Part shown: in pieces, positions 8,969-17,680 of the stretch
Layout: every line of letters starts with the position of its first letter
How positions within the stretch are numbered: position 1 is the first letter of the stretch
Assembly (NCBI GenBank): GCA_947372745.1
Contig: CANBUY010000009.1
Location: 1 to 63,799 of the forward strand
Direction: 5' to 3'
DNA: 63,799 nt
DNA from: Comamonadaceae bacterium
GTDB taxonomy: Bacteria > Pseudomonadota > Gammaproteobacteria > Burkholderiales > Burkholderiaceae_C
Translations under genes and position numbers: made by a program
The notes under the pieces: generated by a model
Databases searched by the model: none
What the model saw: the letters and a program-made list of their open reading frames with translations, nothing else
Told to the model about the DNA's origin: nothing

Positions 8969-10171
8969 CTACCAGTTGGCTTCGCGGTCAGGCGAGGCGC
9001 TGATTTTATGAATCGACAAATCAGCCCCGTCATATTCTTCCTCTTGGCTCAGGCGTAAACCCATGGTTGATTTAAGGAGACCGTAAACCACCAAACCGCC
9101 TACGACCGCCCAGGCGACACCCATCAGGGTGCCAATGAACTGTGCCGCCAGTGAAACGCCGCCCAGACCGCCCATGGCCTTGGTTCCAAAAATACCTGCT
9201 GCAATGCCACCCCAAGTGCCGCACAAACCGTGCAGCGGCCACACGCCCAGTACGTCGTCAATCTTCCACTTGTTTTGCGTCAGGGTGAACATGAACACGA
9301 AGATGCCACCCGCGACCGCGCCAACCACCAGCGCACTCATGGGGTGCATCAGGTCAGAGCCGGCGCACACGGCGACCAAACCAGCCAAAGGGCCATTGTG
9401 GACAAAGCCTGGGTCATTACGGCCCACCAGCAGGGCGGCTAAAGTGCCGCCGACCATCGCCATCAAGGAGTTAACCGCCACCAGGCCTGAAATTTTGTCC
9501 AAGGTCTGAGCGCTCATGACATTGAAGCCAAACCAGCCGACCGTCAGAATCCAGGCACCGAGCGCCAGAAAAGGGATGCTTGAAGGCGGGTGGGCTGAAA
9601 TGCCACCGTCCTTACGGTAGCGGTTGGCGCGGGCACCTAACAAAATGACGGCGGGCAAGGCAATCCAGCCCCCCAGCGCGTGCACCACCACACTCCCGGC
9701 AAAGTCATGAAACTCCTCGCCCGTCAGGCCTTTGATCCAGGCCTGCACTCCAAAATGCTGGTTCCACATGACGCCTTCAAAGAAGGGATAAACAAATCCC
9801 ACAATCACGGCGGTCGCAATAAGCTGGGGCCAAAACTTGGCGCGCTCGGCAATACCGCCTGAAATGATGGCGGGAATGGCGGCGGCAAAGGTCAATAAAA
9901 AGAAGAACTTGACCAGCTCGTAGCCGTTTTTGGCCGCCAGCACTTCAGCACCCACAAAGAAACTGGTGCCGTACGCCACGCCGTAGCCCACCGCAAAGTA
10001 AACCACGGTGGAAACCGAAAAATCCACCAAAATTTTGACCAGCGCATTCACCTGGTTTTTGCGGCGAACGGTGCCCAACTCCAAAAATGCAAAACCTGCG
10101 TGCATGGCGAGCACCATGACAGCGCCGAGAAGAATGAACAGGGTGTCTGCGCCCTGTTTTAGTGCTTCCAT
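8969..10171 (-). CDS. amt: Ammonium transporter
   Basis: Amt/MEP/Rh-family ammonium channel of the inner membrane. The 400 residues contain about 11 membrane helices and the family signature DFAGSVVVHALGG, plus GFAFLELG and FEGVMWNQHFG. There is no clear cleavable signal peptide, unlike E. coli AmtB. No glnK lies next to it, which is unusual because glnK-amt is the common pair. The upstream region carries a 12-bp inverted repeat (10200-10239). The gene is divergent from the GDT1-family gene. Confidence 0.95.
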   Translation of the reverse strand: MEALKQGADTLFILLGAVMVLAMHAGFAFLELGTVRRKNQVNALVKILVDFSVSTVVYFAVGYGVAYGTSFFVGAEVLAAKNGYELVKFFFLLTFAAAIPAIISGGIAERAKFWPQLIATAVIVGFVYPFFEGVMWNQHFGVQAWIKGLTGEEFHDFAGSVVVHALGGWIALPAVILLGARANRYRKDGGISAHPPSSIPFLALGAWILTVGWFGFNVMSAQTLDKISGLVAVNSLMAMVGGTLAALLVGRNDPGFVHNGPLAGLVAVCAGSDLMHPMSALVVGAVAGGIFVFMFTLTQNKWKIDDVLGVWPLHGLCGTWGGIAAGIFGTKAMGGLGGVSLAAQFIGTLMGVAWAVVGGLVVYGLLKSTMGLRLSQEEEYDGADLSIHKISASPDREANW

Positions 10172-10199
10172 GAGAACCTCTTTATATATGTTGATTTAG

Positions 10200-10239
10200 T
10201 TTGGTGCGTTTTTGGCTTTAAAACAATAAACGCACCAAA
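10200..10239. promoter_or_regulatory. Perfect 12-bp inverted repeat upstream of amt
   Basis: Arms TTTGGTGCGTTT (10200-10211) and AAACGCACCAAA (10228-10239) are separated by 16 bases. The repeat sits 29-68 bases upstream of the amt start in the divergent amt/GDT1 intergenic region. Each arm contains GCACCA/TGGTGC, like an NtrC half-site, but the order and spacing are not the standard GCAC-N-GTGC, so it may be an operator for another factor or a leader hairpin. Confidence 0.5.
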
Positions 10240-10299
10240 TCTAAGCAAAATTCAGGCCAATTCCACAAATCAACCCCAAACTTGTGCAAGCAGACGGGT

Positions 10300-10341
10300 C
10301 GCGGCTTAGGAAGAGTAATCCCTGACGGTTACCATCTAAGG
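10300..10341 (+). promoter_or_regulatory. Possible structured leader of the GDT1-family gene
   Basis: A short stem CTTAG (10305-10309) / CTAAG (10336-10340) encloses AGAGTAAT and CCTGACGGTTACC, directly before the start codon. Genes of this family are often controlled by the manganese-sensing yybP-ykoY riboswitch, whose first loop carries GGGGAGUAG. The match here is weak and the segment is shorter than the known aptamer, so this is only a candidate. Confidence 0.25.
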
Positions 10342-10908
10342 ATGGATGCATTTTTAGTCTCAACTGGTATCGTGGCCCTGGCAGAAATGGGCGACAAAAC
10401 CCAGTTACTCGCCCTTATATTGGCCGTTCGTTTTCGCAAACCCTGGCCCATCGTGCTCGGCATCTTGGTCGCCACCCTCGCCAACCACGCCATGGCCGGC
10501 GCTGTGGGCGCCTGGGTGACCACGGTTCTCGGCCCTGATGTGCTGCGCTGGGTGCTGGGTGCTTCTTTTATCGCCATGGCGGTGTGGATGCTGATTCCCG
10601 ACAAGCTGGACGATGAAGACACCGGTAGCGCGCCCCGTTTTGGGGTGTTTGGCACCACGGTGATTGCTTTTTTCCTGGCGGAGATGGGTGATAAAACCCA
10701 GATCGCCACCGTGATGCTCGCCGCCCAGTACAGCACGCAGTTTTTTTGGGTCGTGGCGGGCACCACTTTCGGCATGATGCTGGCCAACGCGCCGGTGGTG
10801 TGGCTCGGTGAGCGCATGACACGCTTGGTGCCCCTGCGTATCGTGCACCTCGTCTCAGCCTTGATATTTTTGGGCCTTGGGGTCTTTGCCCTGTTCGGTT
10901 GGGGTTGA
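10342..10908 (+). CDS. GDT1/TMEM165 (UPF0016) family membrane protein, probable Mn2+/Ca2+ exporter
   Basis: Predicted inner-membrane divalent cation/proton exchanger of about 189 residues. It contains two copies of the family signature E-x-G-D-K-T (AEMGDKTQ near residues 14-21 and again near 114-121), each at the start of a three-helix half, as expected for the duplicated fold. ATG 10342 is chosen because family members begin MDAFLVSTG; the upstream frame from 10282 (TTG) is not family-like. The purine tract AAGG directly abuts the ATG, so the ribosome site is unusual. In proteobacteria this family is linked to manganese export. Confidence 0.85.
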   Translation: MDAFLVSTGIVALAEMGDKTQLLALILAVRFRKPWPIVLGILVATLANHAMAGAVGAWVTTVLGPDVLRWVLGASFIAMAVWMLIPDKLDDEDTGSAPRFGVFGTTVIAFFLAEMGDKTQIATVMLAAQYSTQFFWVVAGTTFGMMLANAPVVWLGERMTRLVPLRIVHLVSALIFLGLGVFALFGWG

Positions 10909-10916
10909 TATACTTC

Positions 10917-10972
10917 AAGAGCGCCGATTTGCTACAACTTGCGGGCGCTTAATAAGTACCGCTAAAGACGCC
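10917..10972 (+). promoter_or_regulatory. SAM-II riboswitch upstream of metX
   Basis: The sequence matches the compact SAM-II (metA/metX leader) aptamer. P1 is AGCGCC (10920-10925) paired with GGCGCT (10944-10949); the loop begins GATTT and carries CTTGC; the 3' side has AATAAGT and the conserved GCTAAA, which forms the pseudoknot region in the known structure. Binding of S-adenosylmethionine should lower metX expression. The aptamer lies 9-103 bases downstream of the GDT1 stop and is followed by a terminator-like hairpin abutting metX. Confidence 0.85.
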
Positions 10973-10977
10973 AAACC

Positions 10978-11016
10978 ACCCGGTCTTGCCTTTGGCGACA
11001 CCGGGTTTATTTTTTC
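10978..11016 (+). terminator. Terminator-like hairpin between SAM-II aptamer and metX
   Basis: Stem ACCCGGT (10978-10984) / ACCGGGT (11000-11006) with an inner GCC-TTT-GGC stem, followed by TTTATTTTTT. It ends only a few bases before the metX ATG at 11020. It is probably the expression platform of the riboswitch, with termination as the off state. Confidence 0.75.
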
Positions 11017-11019
11017 CAG

Positions 11020-12162
11020 ATGAACGTCACGCCCCAGTCCATGCATTTTGCTGACCGCTTGCCTTTGCAAAGCGGGGCCTCACTGCGCGACTATTCACTA
11101 AAGTATGAGACGTACGGCACGCTTAATGCCGACCATTCCAACGCCGTTTTGATCTGCCACGCGCTCAATGCTTCGCACCATGTGGCGGGTGTTTATGAAG
11201 ATCAAGCCAAGTCAGAGGGCTGGTGGGACAACATGATTGGCCCGGGCAAGCCACTGGACACCGATCAATTTTTTGTCATTGGCGTGAACAATCTCGGTTC
11301 ATGCTTTGGCTCCACCGGACCCATGCACGTCAACCCCGACACCGGCCGGATTTACGGCGCTGATTTCCCAGTCGTAACGGTCGAAGACTGGGTCAACGCC
11401 CAAGCCCGCTTGCTCGATGCGCTGGGTATTGAAACTTTGGCGGCCGTCATGGGCGGCTCTTTGGGCGGCATGCAGGCTTTGAGCTGGACACTCCAATACC
11501 CCAACCGAGTGCGTCACGCCGTGGTGGTGGCCAGCGCGCCGAACCTGACCGCTGAAAACATCGCCTTTAACGAAGTGGCCCGCCGCGCGATCACCACTGA
11601 CCCTGATTTTCACGAAGGTCATTTTTACGCGCATGGCACCGTGCCCAAGCGCGGCCTGCGCATTGCCCGCATGATTGGCCACATCACTTACCTGAGTGAT
11701 GACGTGATGAACGAAAAGTTTGGCCGCCAGTTAATTGCCGCCACGAAAGACGGCACGCAGCGGGACTACTTTTACAGCACGCTCGAAGCAGAGTTTCAAA
11801 TTGAAAGCTACCTGCGCTACCAGGGCGACAAGTTTGCCGAGTATTTTGATGCCAACACCTATTTGCTGATCACCCGGGCGCTCGACTACTTCGATCCCGC
11901 GCGCACCTACGGGGGCGACCTGAGCCACGCGCTGGCCCGCGCCACCTGCAAGTTTTTGCTGGTGAGCTTCACCACCGACTGGCGCTTTGCCCCCAAACGC
12001 AGCCGCGAAATTGTCAAAGCCTTGCTCGATAACCGCCGTGACGTCAGCTATGCCGAAATTGACGCGCCCCACGGACATGATGCCTTTTTGCTCGATGATG
12101 CACGCTACACAGGCGTGGTGCGCTCTTATTTTGATAGCGTAGCGCAAGAGGTGTCCGCATGA
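11020..12162 (+). CDS. metX: Homoserine O-acyltransferase MetX
   Basis: Alpha/beta-hydrolase-fold enzyme that acylates homoserine for methionine synthesis. The 380 residues carry the nucleophile elbow GGSLGGMQ with Ser147, the acid Asp320 (TTDWRF) and His353 in GHDAFL. Betaproteobacterial MetX paired with MetW is often succinyl-specific (MetXS); acetyl versus succinyl cannot be settled by eye. Start 11020 is kept because TPQSMHFA is family-like, although the terminator T-run leaves no good ribosome site. metW overlaps its stop by 4 bases. Expression is likely controlled by the upstream SAM-II riboswitch. Confidence 0.95.
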   Translation: MNVTPQSMHFADRLPLQSGASLRDYSLKYETYGTLNADHSNAVLICHALNASHHVAGVYEDQAKSEGWWDNMIGPGKPLDTDQFFVIGVNNLGSCFGSTGPMHVNPDTGRIYGADFPVVTVEDWVNAQARLLDALGIETLAAVMGGSLGGMQALSWTLQYPNRVRHAVVVASAPNLTAENIAFNEVARRAITTDPDFHEGHFYAHGTVPKRGLRIARMIGHITYLSDDVMNEKFGRQLIAATKDGTQRDYFYSTLEAEFQIESYLRYQGDKFAEYFDANTYLLITRALDYFDPARTYGGDLSHALARATCKFLLVSFTTDWRFAPKRSREIVKALLDNRRDVSYAEIDAPHGHDAFLLDDARYTGVVRSYFDSVAQEVSA

Positions 12163-12740
12163 CCGACCAGGCCACGAAAGAGGCTATTGCCCAACTGGTC
12201 CCCGTGGGCGCTCGCGTTTTGGACCTGGGATGCGGCGATGGTGCCATGCTGGCCCATCTCCAAAAAACACGCCAGTGCACCGGCTATGGCGTCGAAATTG
12301 ACGATGCCAACGTATTGGCCTGCGTAAAGCGCGGTGTCAATGTCATTCAGCTCAACCTCGACGAAGGCTTGGCCCTGTTTGGGGATGCCTCGTTTGACGT
12401 GGTACTCCAACTCGACACGCTGCAACATTTGCGCAATGCCGAGGTGATGCTGCGTGAGACGGTGCGGGTCGGCCGCGAAGGCATCGTGGCGTTTCCCAAT
12501 TTTGCGCACTGGCCCAACCGCCTGAGCATCATGAAAGGCCGCATGCCTGTCACGCGCCGCCTGCCCTACCAGTGGTATGACACGCCCAACATCCGTGTTG
12601 GCACCCATGCCGATCTGGGCGAGTTGGCCGTGCGCAGTGGCCTCAAGGTGCTGGACAGTTTTGGTCTGCAAGAAGGCGTGACTGTTCGCACTTGGCCCAA
12701 CCTGATGGCAGGAACCTCGGTTTACCGTTTGTCGAGGTAG
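12159..12740 (+). CDS. metW: Methionine biosynthesis protein MetW
   Basis: SAM-methyltransferase-like protein that pairs with MetX and is needed for methionine synthesis in many bacteria. The 193 residues have motif [13 protein letters not shown] (about 20-31) and the MetW-typical segments [10 protein letters not shown] and [11 protein letters not shown]. The ATG overlaps the metX stop (ATGA). Its role with MetX is known from studies of MetXS-type enzymes; a methyl-transfer substrate is not established. Confidence 0.94.
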   Translation: MTDQATKEAIAQLVPVGARVLDLGCGDGAMLAHLQKTRQCTGYGVEIDDANVLACVKRGVNVIQLNLDEGLALFGDASFDVVLQLDTLQHLRNAEVMLRETVRVGREGIVAFPNFAHWPNRLSIMKGRMPVTRRLPYQWYDTPNIRVGTHADLGELAVRSGLKVLDSFGLQEGVTVRTWPNLMAGTSVYRLSR

Positions 12741-12745
12741 ACCGC

Positions 12746-14119
12746 GTGCAGGCAAAGGTTTCTTTCGCTGACGCCTTCAAATTCTGGCTGCGTCTGGGTT
12801 TCATCAGCTTTGGCGGCCCCGCGGGTCAAATTGCCATCATGCACCGCGAACTGGTGGAAGAAAAACGCTGGATATCGGAAGGGCGTTTTCTCCACGCCTT
12901 GAACTACTGCATGCTGTTGCCCGGCCCCGAGGCGCAGCAACTCGCCACTTACATGGGCTGGCTGATGCACCGCACCTGGGGCGGTGTCATGGCGGGTGCG
13001 CTTTTTGTTTTGCCGTCCCTGTTTATTCTGGTGGGTCTGAGCTGGGTGTATGTGGCGTTTGGCAATGTGCCCTGGGTCGCAGGCTTGCTTTATGGCATCA
13101 AGCCTGCTGTGGCCGCGCTGGTGCTGCAGGCGGTGCACCGCATAGGCTCGAAAACATTAAAACAACCCCGGCAAGCCCCTTTTTTATGGGCAATCGCCGT
13201 AACAAGTTTTGCCGCTGTCGCCGTCTTTAACGTCCCATTCCCTTGGGTCGTACTGGCCGCGGCCCTGACTGGATGGGTCGGGCAGCGCTGGGCGCCTGCC
13301 CAATTTACTCAAGGCGCCGGTCACGGCTCGGCTAAAAGCGCCGGGGCAAAAACTGAGCACCTTGAAACGCCTGTGTTTGTCATCGGTGACAACACGCCCA
13401 CACCACTGCACGCCCGCTTCAAAAAATCCCGCCTGCTCACGGTGCTGGTTGTGGGCCTTGCTTTGTGGCTACTGCCCATGGCAGCTCTCGTGGCTTGTCA
13501 AGGCTGGCAGGGAACGCTGGCGCAAATGGGCTGGTTTTTTACCAAAGCGGCGCTGCTCACCTTTGGCGGTGCTTACGCTGTGTTGCCCTATGTTTACCAA
13601 GGCGGTGTCGAGCAGTTTGCCTGGTTGACGGGGCCACAAATGATGGATGGCCTGGCCTTGGGTGAAACTACCCCCGGCCCGCTGATCATGGTGGTGGCTT
13701 TTGTGGGGTTTTTGGGAGGCTGGAGTCAACAAGTACTTGGCCCGGATGCCTTATTTTTGGGTGCGGCGCTGGCGGCCACGGTCGTTACCTGGTTTACCTT
13801 CTTGCCCTCGTTCATCTTTATTCTGGCGGGCGGACCCTTGATTGAATCGACCCATGGAAAGCTGAAGTTCACTGCACCGCTGACGGCGGTCACAGCCGCT
13901 GTGGTGGGAGTGATCGCCAATTTAGCTCTGTTTTTTATAGCTGCCGTAGCACATAAACAGGGCTCAGAAGGCGGTTTTATGTCAGCAATTGATCTCCCAG
14001 CACTGAGCCTGGCCTGCCTGGCCGCTGTGGCATTAATCCGCTTCAAACTTGGGGTCATGCCGGTCATCGTGGGCTGCGCCCTTGTGGGCTTGGCCTGCCG
14101 CCTTGCGGGTTGGGCCTGA
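12746..14119 (+). CDS. chrA: Chromate transporter ChrA
   Basis: Inner-membrane chromate efflux protein of the CHR family, 458 residues when started at GTG 12746, 6 bases after metW. Two CHR halves are visible, the first with LGFISFGGPAGQIAIMH and LPGPEAQQLATYMGW, the second with KAALLTFGGAYAVLPYV and LGETTPGPLIM, so it is the long duplicated form. An earlier in-frame ATG at 12692 would overlap metW by 49 bases and is less likely. No chrB is adjacent. Near 13925-13960 a TATAGCTGCCG stretch resembles the local repeat seen in other genes. Confidence 0.93.
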   Translation: MQAKVSFADAFKFWLRLGFISFGGPAGQIAIMHRELVEEKRWISEGRFLHALNYCMLLPGPEAQQLATYMGWLMHRTWGGVMAGALFVLPSLFILVGLSWVYVAFGNVPWVAGLLYGIKPAVAALVLQAVHRIGSKTLKQPRQAPFLWAIAVTSFAAVAVFNVPFPWVVLAAALTGWVGQRWAPAQFTQGAGHGSAKSAGAKTEHLETPVFVIGDNTPTPLHARFKKSRLLTVLVVGLALWLLPMAALVACQGWQGTLAQMGWFFTKAALLTFGGAYAVLPYVYQGGVEQFAWLTGPQMMDGLALGETTPGPLIMVVAFVGFLGGWSQQVLGPDALFLGAALAATVVTWFTFLPSFIFILAGGPLIESTHGKLKFTAPLTAVTAAVVGVIANLALFFIAAVAHKQGSEGGFMSAIDLPALSLACLAAVALIRFKLGVMPVIVGCALVGLACRLAGWA

Positions 14120-14171
14120 TAGTTAAACCTCGAGTTTTGCATTAGAGTTGTCTGATGAATTCTGATCTCGC

Positions 14172-14951
14172 ATGCTGAGCACCCCCCTATCCAACGCACA
14201 AGGCGTGCCTCTCTCCCAGCAGGTGGCGGACGTGTTGATCCTGGAAATTCGGGCTGGGCGTTTGGCCGTGGGCAGCAAGTTGCCCACCGAGGCCGCCTTG
14301 GTGGCCCAGTTTGAGGTCAGCCGGACGGTGGTACGTGAGGCGGTCTCTCGCCTCAAGTCCTTGGGGCTGGTGGATTCGCGTCAGGGCAGCGGGGTTTATG
14401 TCAAAGCGGTCGGATTTTCACCCCTGAACTTTGACGCCAAATACGCAGTTTCCAAACAAGCCGTCATTCAAATGGTCGAGGTTCGGCGCGCGCTCGAAGC
14501 CGAAGTCGCCGCCATGGCGGCCCGGCACTGCACGCCGGCTGACGCAAAGCACATTCAGAGCCTGATGACCTCGCTTGACTCAGCCGTGCAAGCTGGCGGT
14601 GACGGTGTTGCTGAGGACGTTCGTTTTCACAGCGCCATAGCCGAGTTGGCCAACAACCCGTTTTTGATGGGCACGCTGGACTACCTGGGTCAGTTCCTGC
14701 ACGGCGCGACCCGCGTAACCCGCGCCAACGAAGCCCGCCGGGAAGACTTTACCCGGGCTGTGCGCGCGGAGCACGACCAGATCTACCGGGCCATTGCCGC
14801 CGGCGATGCCGCGCTGGCCAGACAAGCCGCCACCCAGCACATGAACAACGCCATTGGGCGCATCGAACAAGCCGACCCTGCTTTTTGGCAACAAGCCGGG
14901 GAAGAGTTGGCCAGACCTCTGGTCTCGGGCTTGTCAGCCAAGAAGTTCTAA
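14172..14951 (+). CDS. FadR-type GntR-family transcriptional regulator (FCD domain)
   Basis: Predicted DNA-binding regulator, 259 residues. The N-terminal winged helix (about 14-75) reads LSQQVADVLILEIRAG ... LPTEAALVAQFEVSRT, and the C-terminal all-helical FCD ligand domain spans about 97-225. FCD proteins usually sense carboxylic or sugar acids and control neighbouring catabolic genes; the ligand here is unknown. It is convergent with the hydroxylase gene (8 bases between stops) and has about 50 bases to chrA. Its site is not obviously the ATACA-N4-TGTAT motif found nearby, which looks more like a TetR operator. Confidence 0.9.
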   Translation: MLSTPLSNAQGVPLSQQVADVLILEIRAGRLAVGSKLPTEAALVAQFEVSRTVVREAVSRLKSLGLVDSRQGSGVYVKAVGFSPLNFDAKYAVSKQAVIQMVEVRRALEAEVAAMAARHCTPADAKHIQSLMTSLDSAVQAGGDGVAEDVRFHSAIAELANNPFLMGTLDYLGQFLHGATRVTRANEARREDFTRAVRAEHDQIYRAIAAGDAALARQAATQHMNNAIGRIEQADPAFWQQAGEELARPLVSGLSAKKF

Positions 14952-14959
14952 GCCGGCAC

Positions 14960-15811
14960 TTAAGGCGGGGGCGTGTGCGGCCCCGTGCCCAGCACGGTGT
15001 CGGCCCGCTGTGACTTGAACACCGGGTAGGTGAATTGGGCCAACCAAGGCTCAGACCCGTGTTGCCGGTCATCCGTCAGGCCATAAGCGGGCGGATAGCG
15101 CCGGGTAATGCGAGCCGTGCCAAACAAGATATCCCAGACAAACAACAAGTTGCCATAGTTGCCGGTGTAGTGGCCAATCCCGTCGTCCTGCACCAGCGCG
15201 TGGTGGGCAAAGTGGGTGGCAGGCGTTGAGATCGTGCGCTCAATCACCCAAGCCAGCGGCGCCATCACGGGCCAGCGGTAGAGCCACTGGTCCCAGCGAA
15301 CCGAGGAATGCGCCCCGATGATGACCGTCAACTTGACAATGGTGTAGCCCACGTAGACCCAGCCAAAGCCCAGATAAACCAACATGCCGGACAACCAGAT
15401 GCCGGGCATCAGGGCGTAATAAAAAGCGTTGTTGCGGTAAACAATGCGCACACTCATATAAGCGGCGGAATGGTGCGCCCTGTGCAAGGGCCACATGACG
15501 GAGGTATGGCTCAGGCGGTGCCAAAAATACTGCGTCAGATCGTCGGCCAGCAACAAGATCAGCAACATTTTCCAAACTGGCCAATGGGCGAGCGCGCTGC
15601 GCTGATCCGGCATCAACCACGAGCATAGGGTGGTTGATGCGGTGAGTACGGCCAAGGAAATCAAGGGAAAAAGCAGAGTGACCGCCACATCCAGTCGGTT
15701 GTCTTCGCGGGTAGCCTCGGCGGCAAAAAAACGCCCCTGAAATATTTCAGCCAACGCAAAACTCACCAGGACACCCAGGATGGCGAGAATTTGGACGGTT
15801 TGCTCTTGCAT
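14960..15811 (-). CDS. Membrane fatty acid hydroxylase / sterol desaturase family protein
   Basis: Integral membrane di-iron oxidase family, 283 residues with about five hydrophobic segments. The histidine clusters expected for the di-iron site are present: H98RLSH102, H110RAHH114 and H200FAHH204. Members hydroxylate or desaturate lipids, sterols or carotenoids; the substrate is unknown. It is transcribed divergently from the acyl-CoA ligase gene, and two ATACA-N4-TGTAT operators lie between the two, so both may share control. Confidence 0.88.
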   Translation of the reverse strand: MQEQTVQILAILGVLVSFALAEIFQGRFFAAEATREDNRLDVAVTLLFPLISLAVLTASTTLCSWLMPDQRSALAHWPVWKMLLILLLADDLTQYFWHRLSHTSVMWPLHRAHHSAAYMSVRIVYRNNAFYYALMPGIWLSGMLVYLGFGWVYVGYTIVKLTVIIGAHSSVRWDQWLYRWPVMAPLAWVIERTISTPATHFAHHALVQDDGIGHYTGNYGNLLFVWDILFGTARITRRYPPAYGLTDDRQHGSEPWLAQFTYPVFKSQRADTVLGTGPHTPPP

Positions 15812-15829
15812 GAATCAGCCCCTAAAACA

Positions 15830-15843
15830 ATACATGAGTGTAT
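15830..15843. promoter_or_regulatory. Operator A, ATACA-N4-TGTAT palindrome
   Basis: Perfect palindrome ATACATGAGTGTAT, 19 bases from the start of the hydroxylase gene and upstream of the acyl-CoA ligase. It matches the sites at 15903, 24021 and 24058. The size and symmetry suit a TetR-family dimer. Confidence 0.65.
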
Positions 15844-15902
15844 GGAAATGACAGCGCTGAGTCACTAGGGTTTGCCCGGGTAGGCATGCCGCAACTTCGA
15901 CC

Positions 15903-15916
15903 GTACATTGGTGTAT
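15903..15916. promoter_or_regulatory. Operator B, GTACA-N4-TGTAT near-palindrome
   Basis: GTACATTGGTGTAT, one mismatch from the ATACA-N4-TGTAT consensus, 73 bases from operator A and 45 bases before the acyl-CoA ligase start. The following TGTTC is shared with site C at 24021. Confidence 0.6.
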
Positions 15917-15960
15917 GTTCAGGCGATATCGACTGCCTTCTTTCACCCACCTTGGTCATC

Positions 15961-17652
15961 ATGGAAAAAATCTGGCTTAAAAGCTACTCTGAAGGCGTCC
16001 CCGAGGAAATTGATGTGGGGGCTCTGGGAACGATTGCAGACCTCTTTGCCGAAGCGGCAAAGCAGCATGCGGATCGCCGTGCCTTCATCAGCGGCTCCAC
16101 AGGCGTAGCGCTCACCTACCATGAGTTGGATCGACTGACAGGGCAAGTGGCCGCCTACTTTCAGTCGGTTTTGAAACTCCCCCAGGGCACCCGCGTGGCG
16201 CTCATGATGCCCAATTTGTTGCAATACCCGGTCTGCTTGTTTGGCTTGCTGCGCGCGGGCTATGTGGTCGTGAACGTCAACCCGATGTACACCCCGCGTG
16301 AACTGGAACACCAACTCAAGGACTCGGGCGCACAGGCGATGGTGGTGGTTGAGGTGTTTGCGCACACCCTTGAAAAAGTCATTGCCAACACCGGCGTGAA
16401 GCACGTCGTGGTGACCGGCTTGGCCGACTTGCTGCCATGGGCCAAACGGACCTTGGGCAACTTCCTTATTCGCAAAGTTAAAAAACTGGTACCGCCCTAC
16501 CGTCTGCCGGGTCATATCAGCTTTTTGGACATGCTGTCGCAAGGCGCCCAAGCCCCCTTCACCCCAGTCAAAATTGTTCCGCAAGACCTGGCTTTTTTAC
16601 AGTACACCGGCGGCACCACCGGCGTCTCCAAGGGGGCCATGCTCACCCACCTCAACATCATGGCCAACGTGAAACAAGTCCAGGTCTGGAGCGACCCCTT
16701 CCTGGACAAAAGCGTGGACTTGATCAGCATCACCGCCATTCCGCTGTACCACATCTTTGCGCTGGGCTCTTGCCTGACCTTCATTGGCTTGGGCGGCACC
16801 AACGTGCTGGTGGCGGACCCCCGCAACATCGCCGCTTTTGTAAAAGTGCTCAGCCAGTACAAGTTTGTGTCACTGCCTGCGGTCAACACCTTGTTCAACG
16901 GTTTGCTGAGTGACCCCAACTTTGCCAAACTCGATTTCAGCCAATTAAGACTGGCCGTCGGTGGCGGTGCCGCCGTTCAGCGGCCAGTGGCGGAGCGCTG
17001 GCAAAAAATCACCAACGCCCCCTTGGTCGAAGGCTACGGCCTAACCGAGTGCTCACCCACCGTCACGGTGAATCCCTTCGATTTAAAAGAGTTCAGTGGC
17101 AGCATTGGCTTGCCCATGCCCTCCACCGAGGTCTCGATCAGGAGCGAAGAAGGCCATGAACTCCCCTTGGGCGAAGCAGGCGAGTTGTGTGTGCGCGGGC
17201 CGCAAGTCATGAAAGGCTACTGGAACCGCCCCGCTGAGACGGCAGCCGTCATGACCGCCGACGGTTTTTTACGCACGGGTGACGTCGCGGTGATGAACGA
17301 GCGCGGGTTTTTGAAAATCGTAGACCGACTCAAAGACATGATTCTGGTGTCCGGCTTCAATGTCTACCCAAACGAGATCGAAGAAGTGGTGATGATGCAC
17401 CCCGATGTGTTTGAGGTCGCCGCCGTCGGCCGACCCAGTGCGACCAGCGGGGAAATGGTCAAAATCTACGTGGTCAGGAAATCACCCGACTTGACCAAAG
17501 AAGCCGTACTCAAGCATTGCCGCGAAAATCTCACGGGTTACAAAATTCCGCATGAACTTGAATTTTTGGACGAATTACCCAAAAGTAATGTGGGGAAAAT
17601 CTTGCGCCGCGAACTGCGTGACCGTCCCGCAATGCAGACTCAAGCCGCCTGA
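15961..17652 (+). CDS. fadD: Long-chain fatty acid-CoA ligase (FadD family)
   Basis: ANL-superfamily enzyme that activates a carboxylic acid with ATP and CoA, probably at the inner face of the membrane. The 563-residue form starts at ATG 15961 (MEKIWLKSYSEGVP), which is typical of FadD; an upstream frame to 15838 runs through the operators and is rejected. Motifs: YTGGTTGVSKGA from residue 215, GYGLTECSPTV from 358, GDVAVMNERGF, and the C-terminal catalytic lysine Lys546 in SNVGKILRREL. It leads a plus-strand set of lipid and sulfate-ester genes. Chain length preference is unknown. Confidence 0.93.
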   Translation: MEKIWLKSYSEGVPEEIDVGALGTIADLFAEAAKQHADRRAFISGSTGVALTYHELDRLTGQVAAYFQSVLKLPQGTRVALMMPNLLQYPVCLFGLLRAGYVVVNVNPMYTPRELEHQLKDSGAQAMVVVEVFAHTLEKVIANTGVKHVVVTGLADLLPWAKRTLGNFLIRKVKKLVPPYRLPGHISFLDMLSQGAQAPFTPVKIVPQDLAFLQYTGGTTGVSKGAMLTHLNIMANVKQVQVWSDPFLDKSVDLISITAIPLYHIFALGSCLTFIGLGGTNVLVADPRNIAAFVKVLSQYKFVSLPAVNTLFNGLLSDPNFAKLDFSQLRLAVGGGAAVQRPVAERWQKITNAPLVEGYGLTECSPTVTVNPFDLKEFSGSIGLPMPSTEVSIRSEEGHELPLGEAGELCVRGPQVMKGYWNRPAETAAVMTADGFLRTGDVAVMNERGFLKIVDRLKDMILVSGFNVYPNEIEEVVMMHPDVFEVAAVGRPSATSGEMVKIYVVRKSPDLTKEAVLKHCRENLTGYKIPHELEFLDELPKSNVGKILRRELRDRPAMQTQAA

Positions 17653-17680
17653 TCACTTCAAAAATTTAAACACTTAACCT

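Noticed and set aside
14100-14171. FadR/GntR operator at the GntR gene's own promoter
   Set aside because: No clear TGGT-N-ACCA or other convincing palindrome was seen.
15838-15960. Upstream extension of the acyl-CoA ligase
   Set aside because: It runs through two operator palindromes and lacks family similarity; ATG 15961 gives the typical N-terminus.
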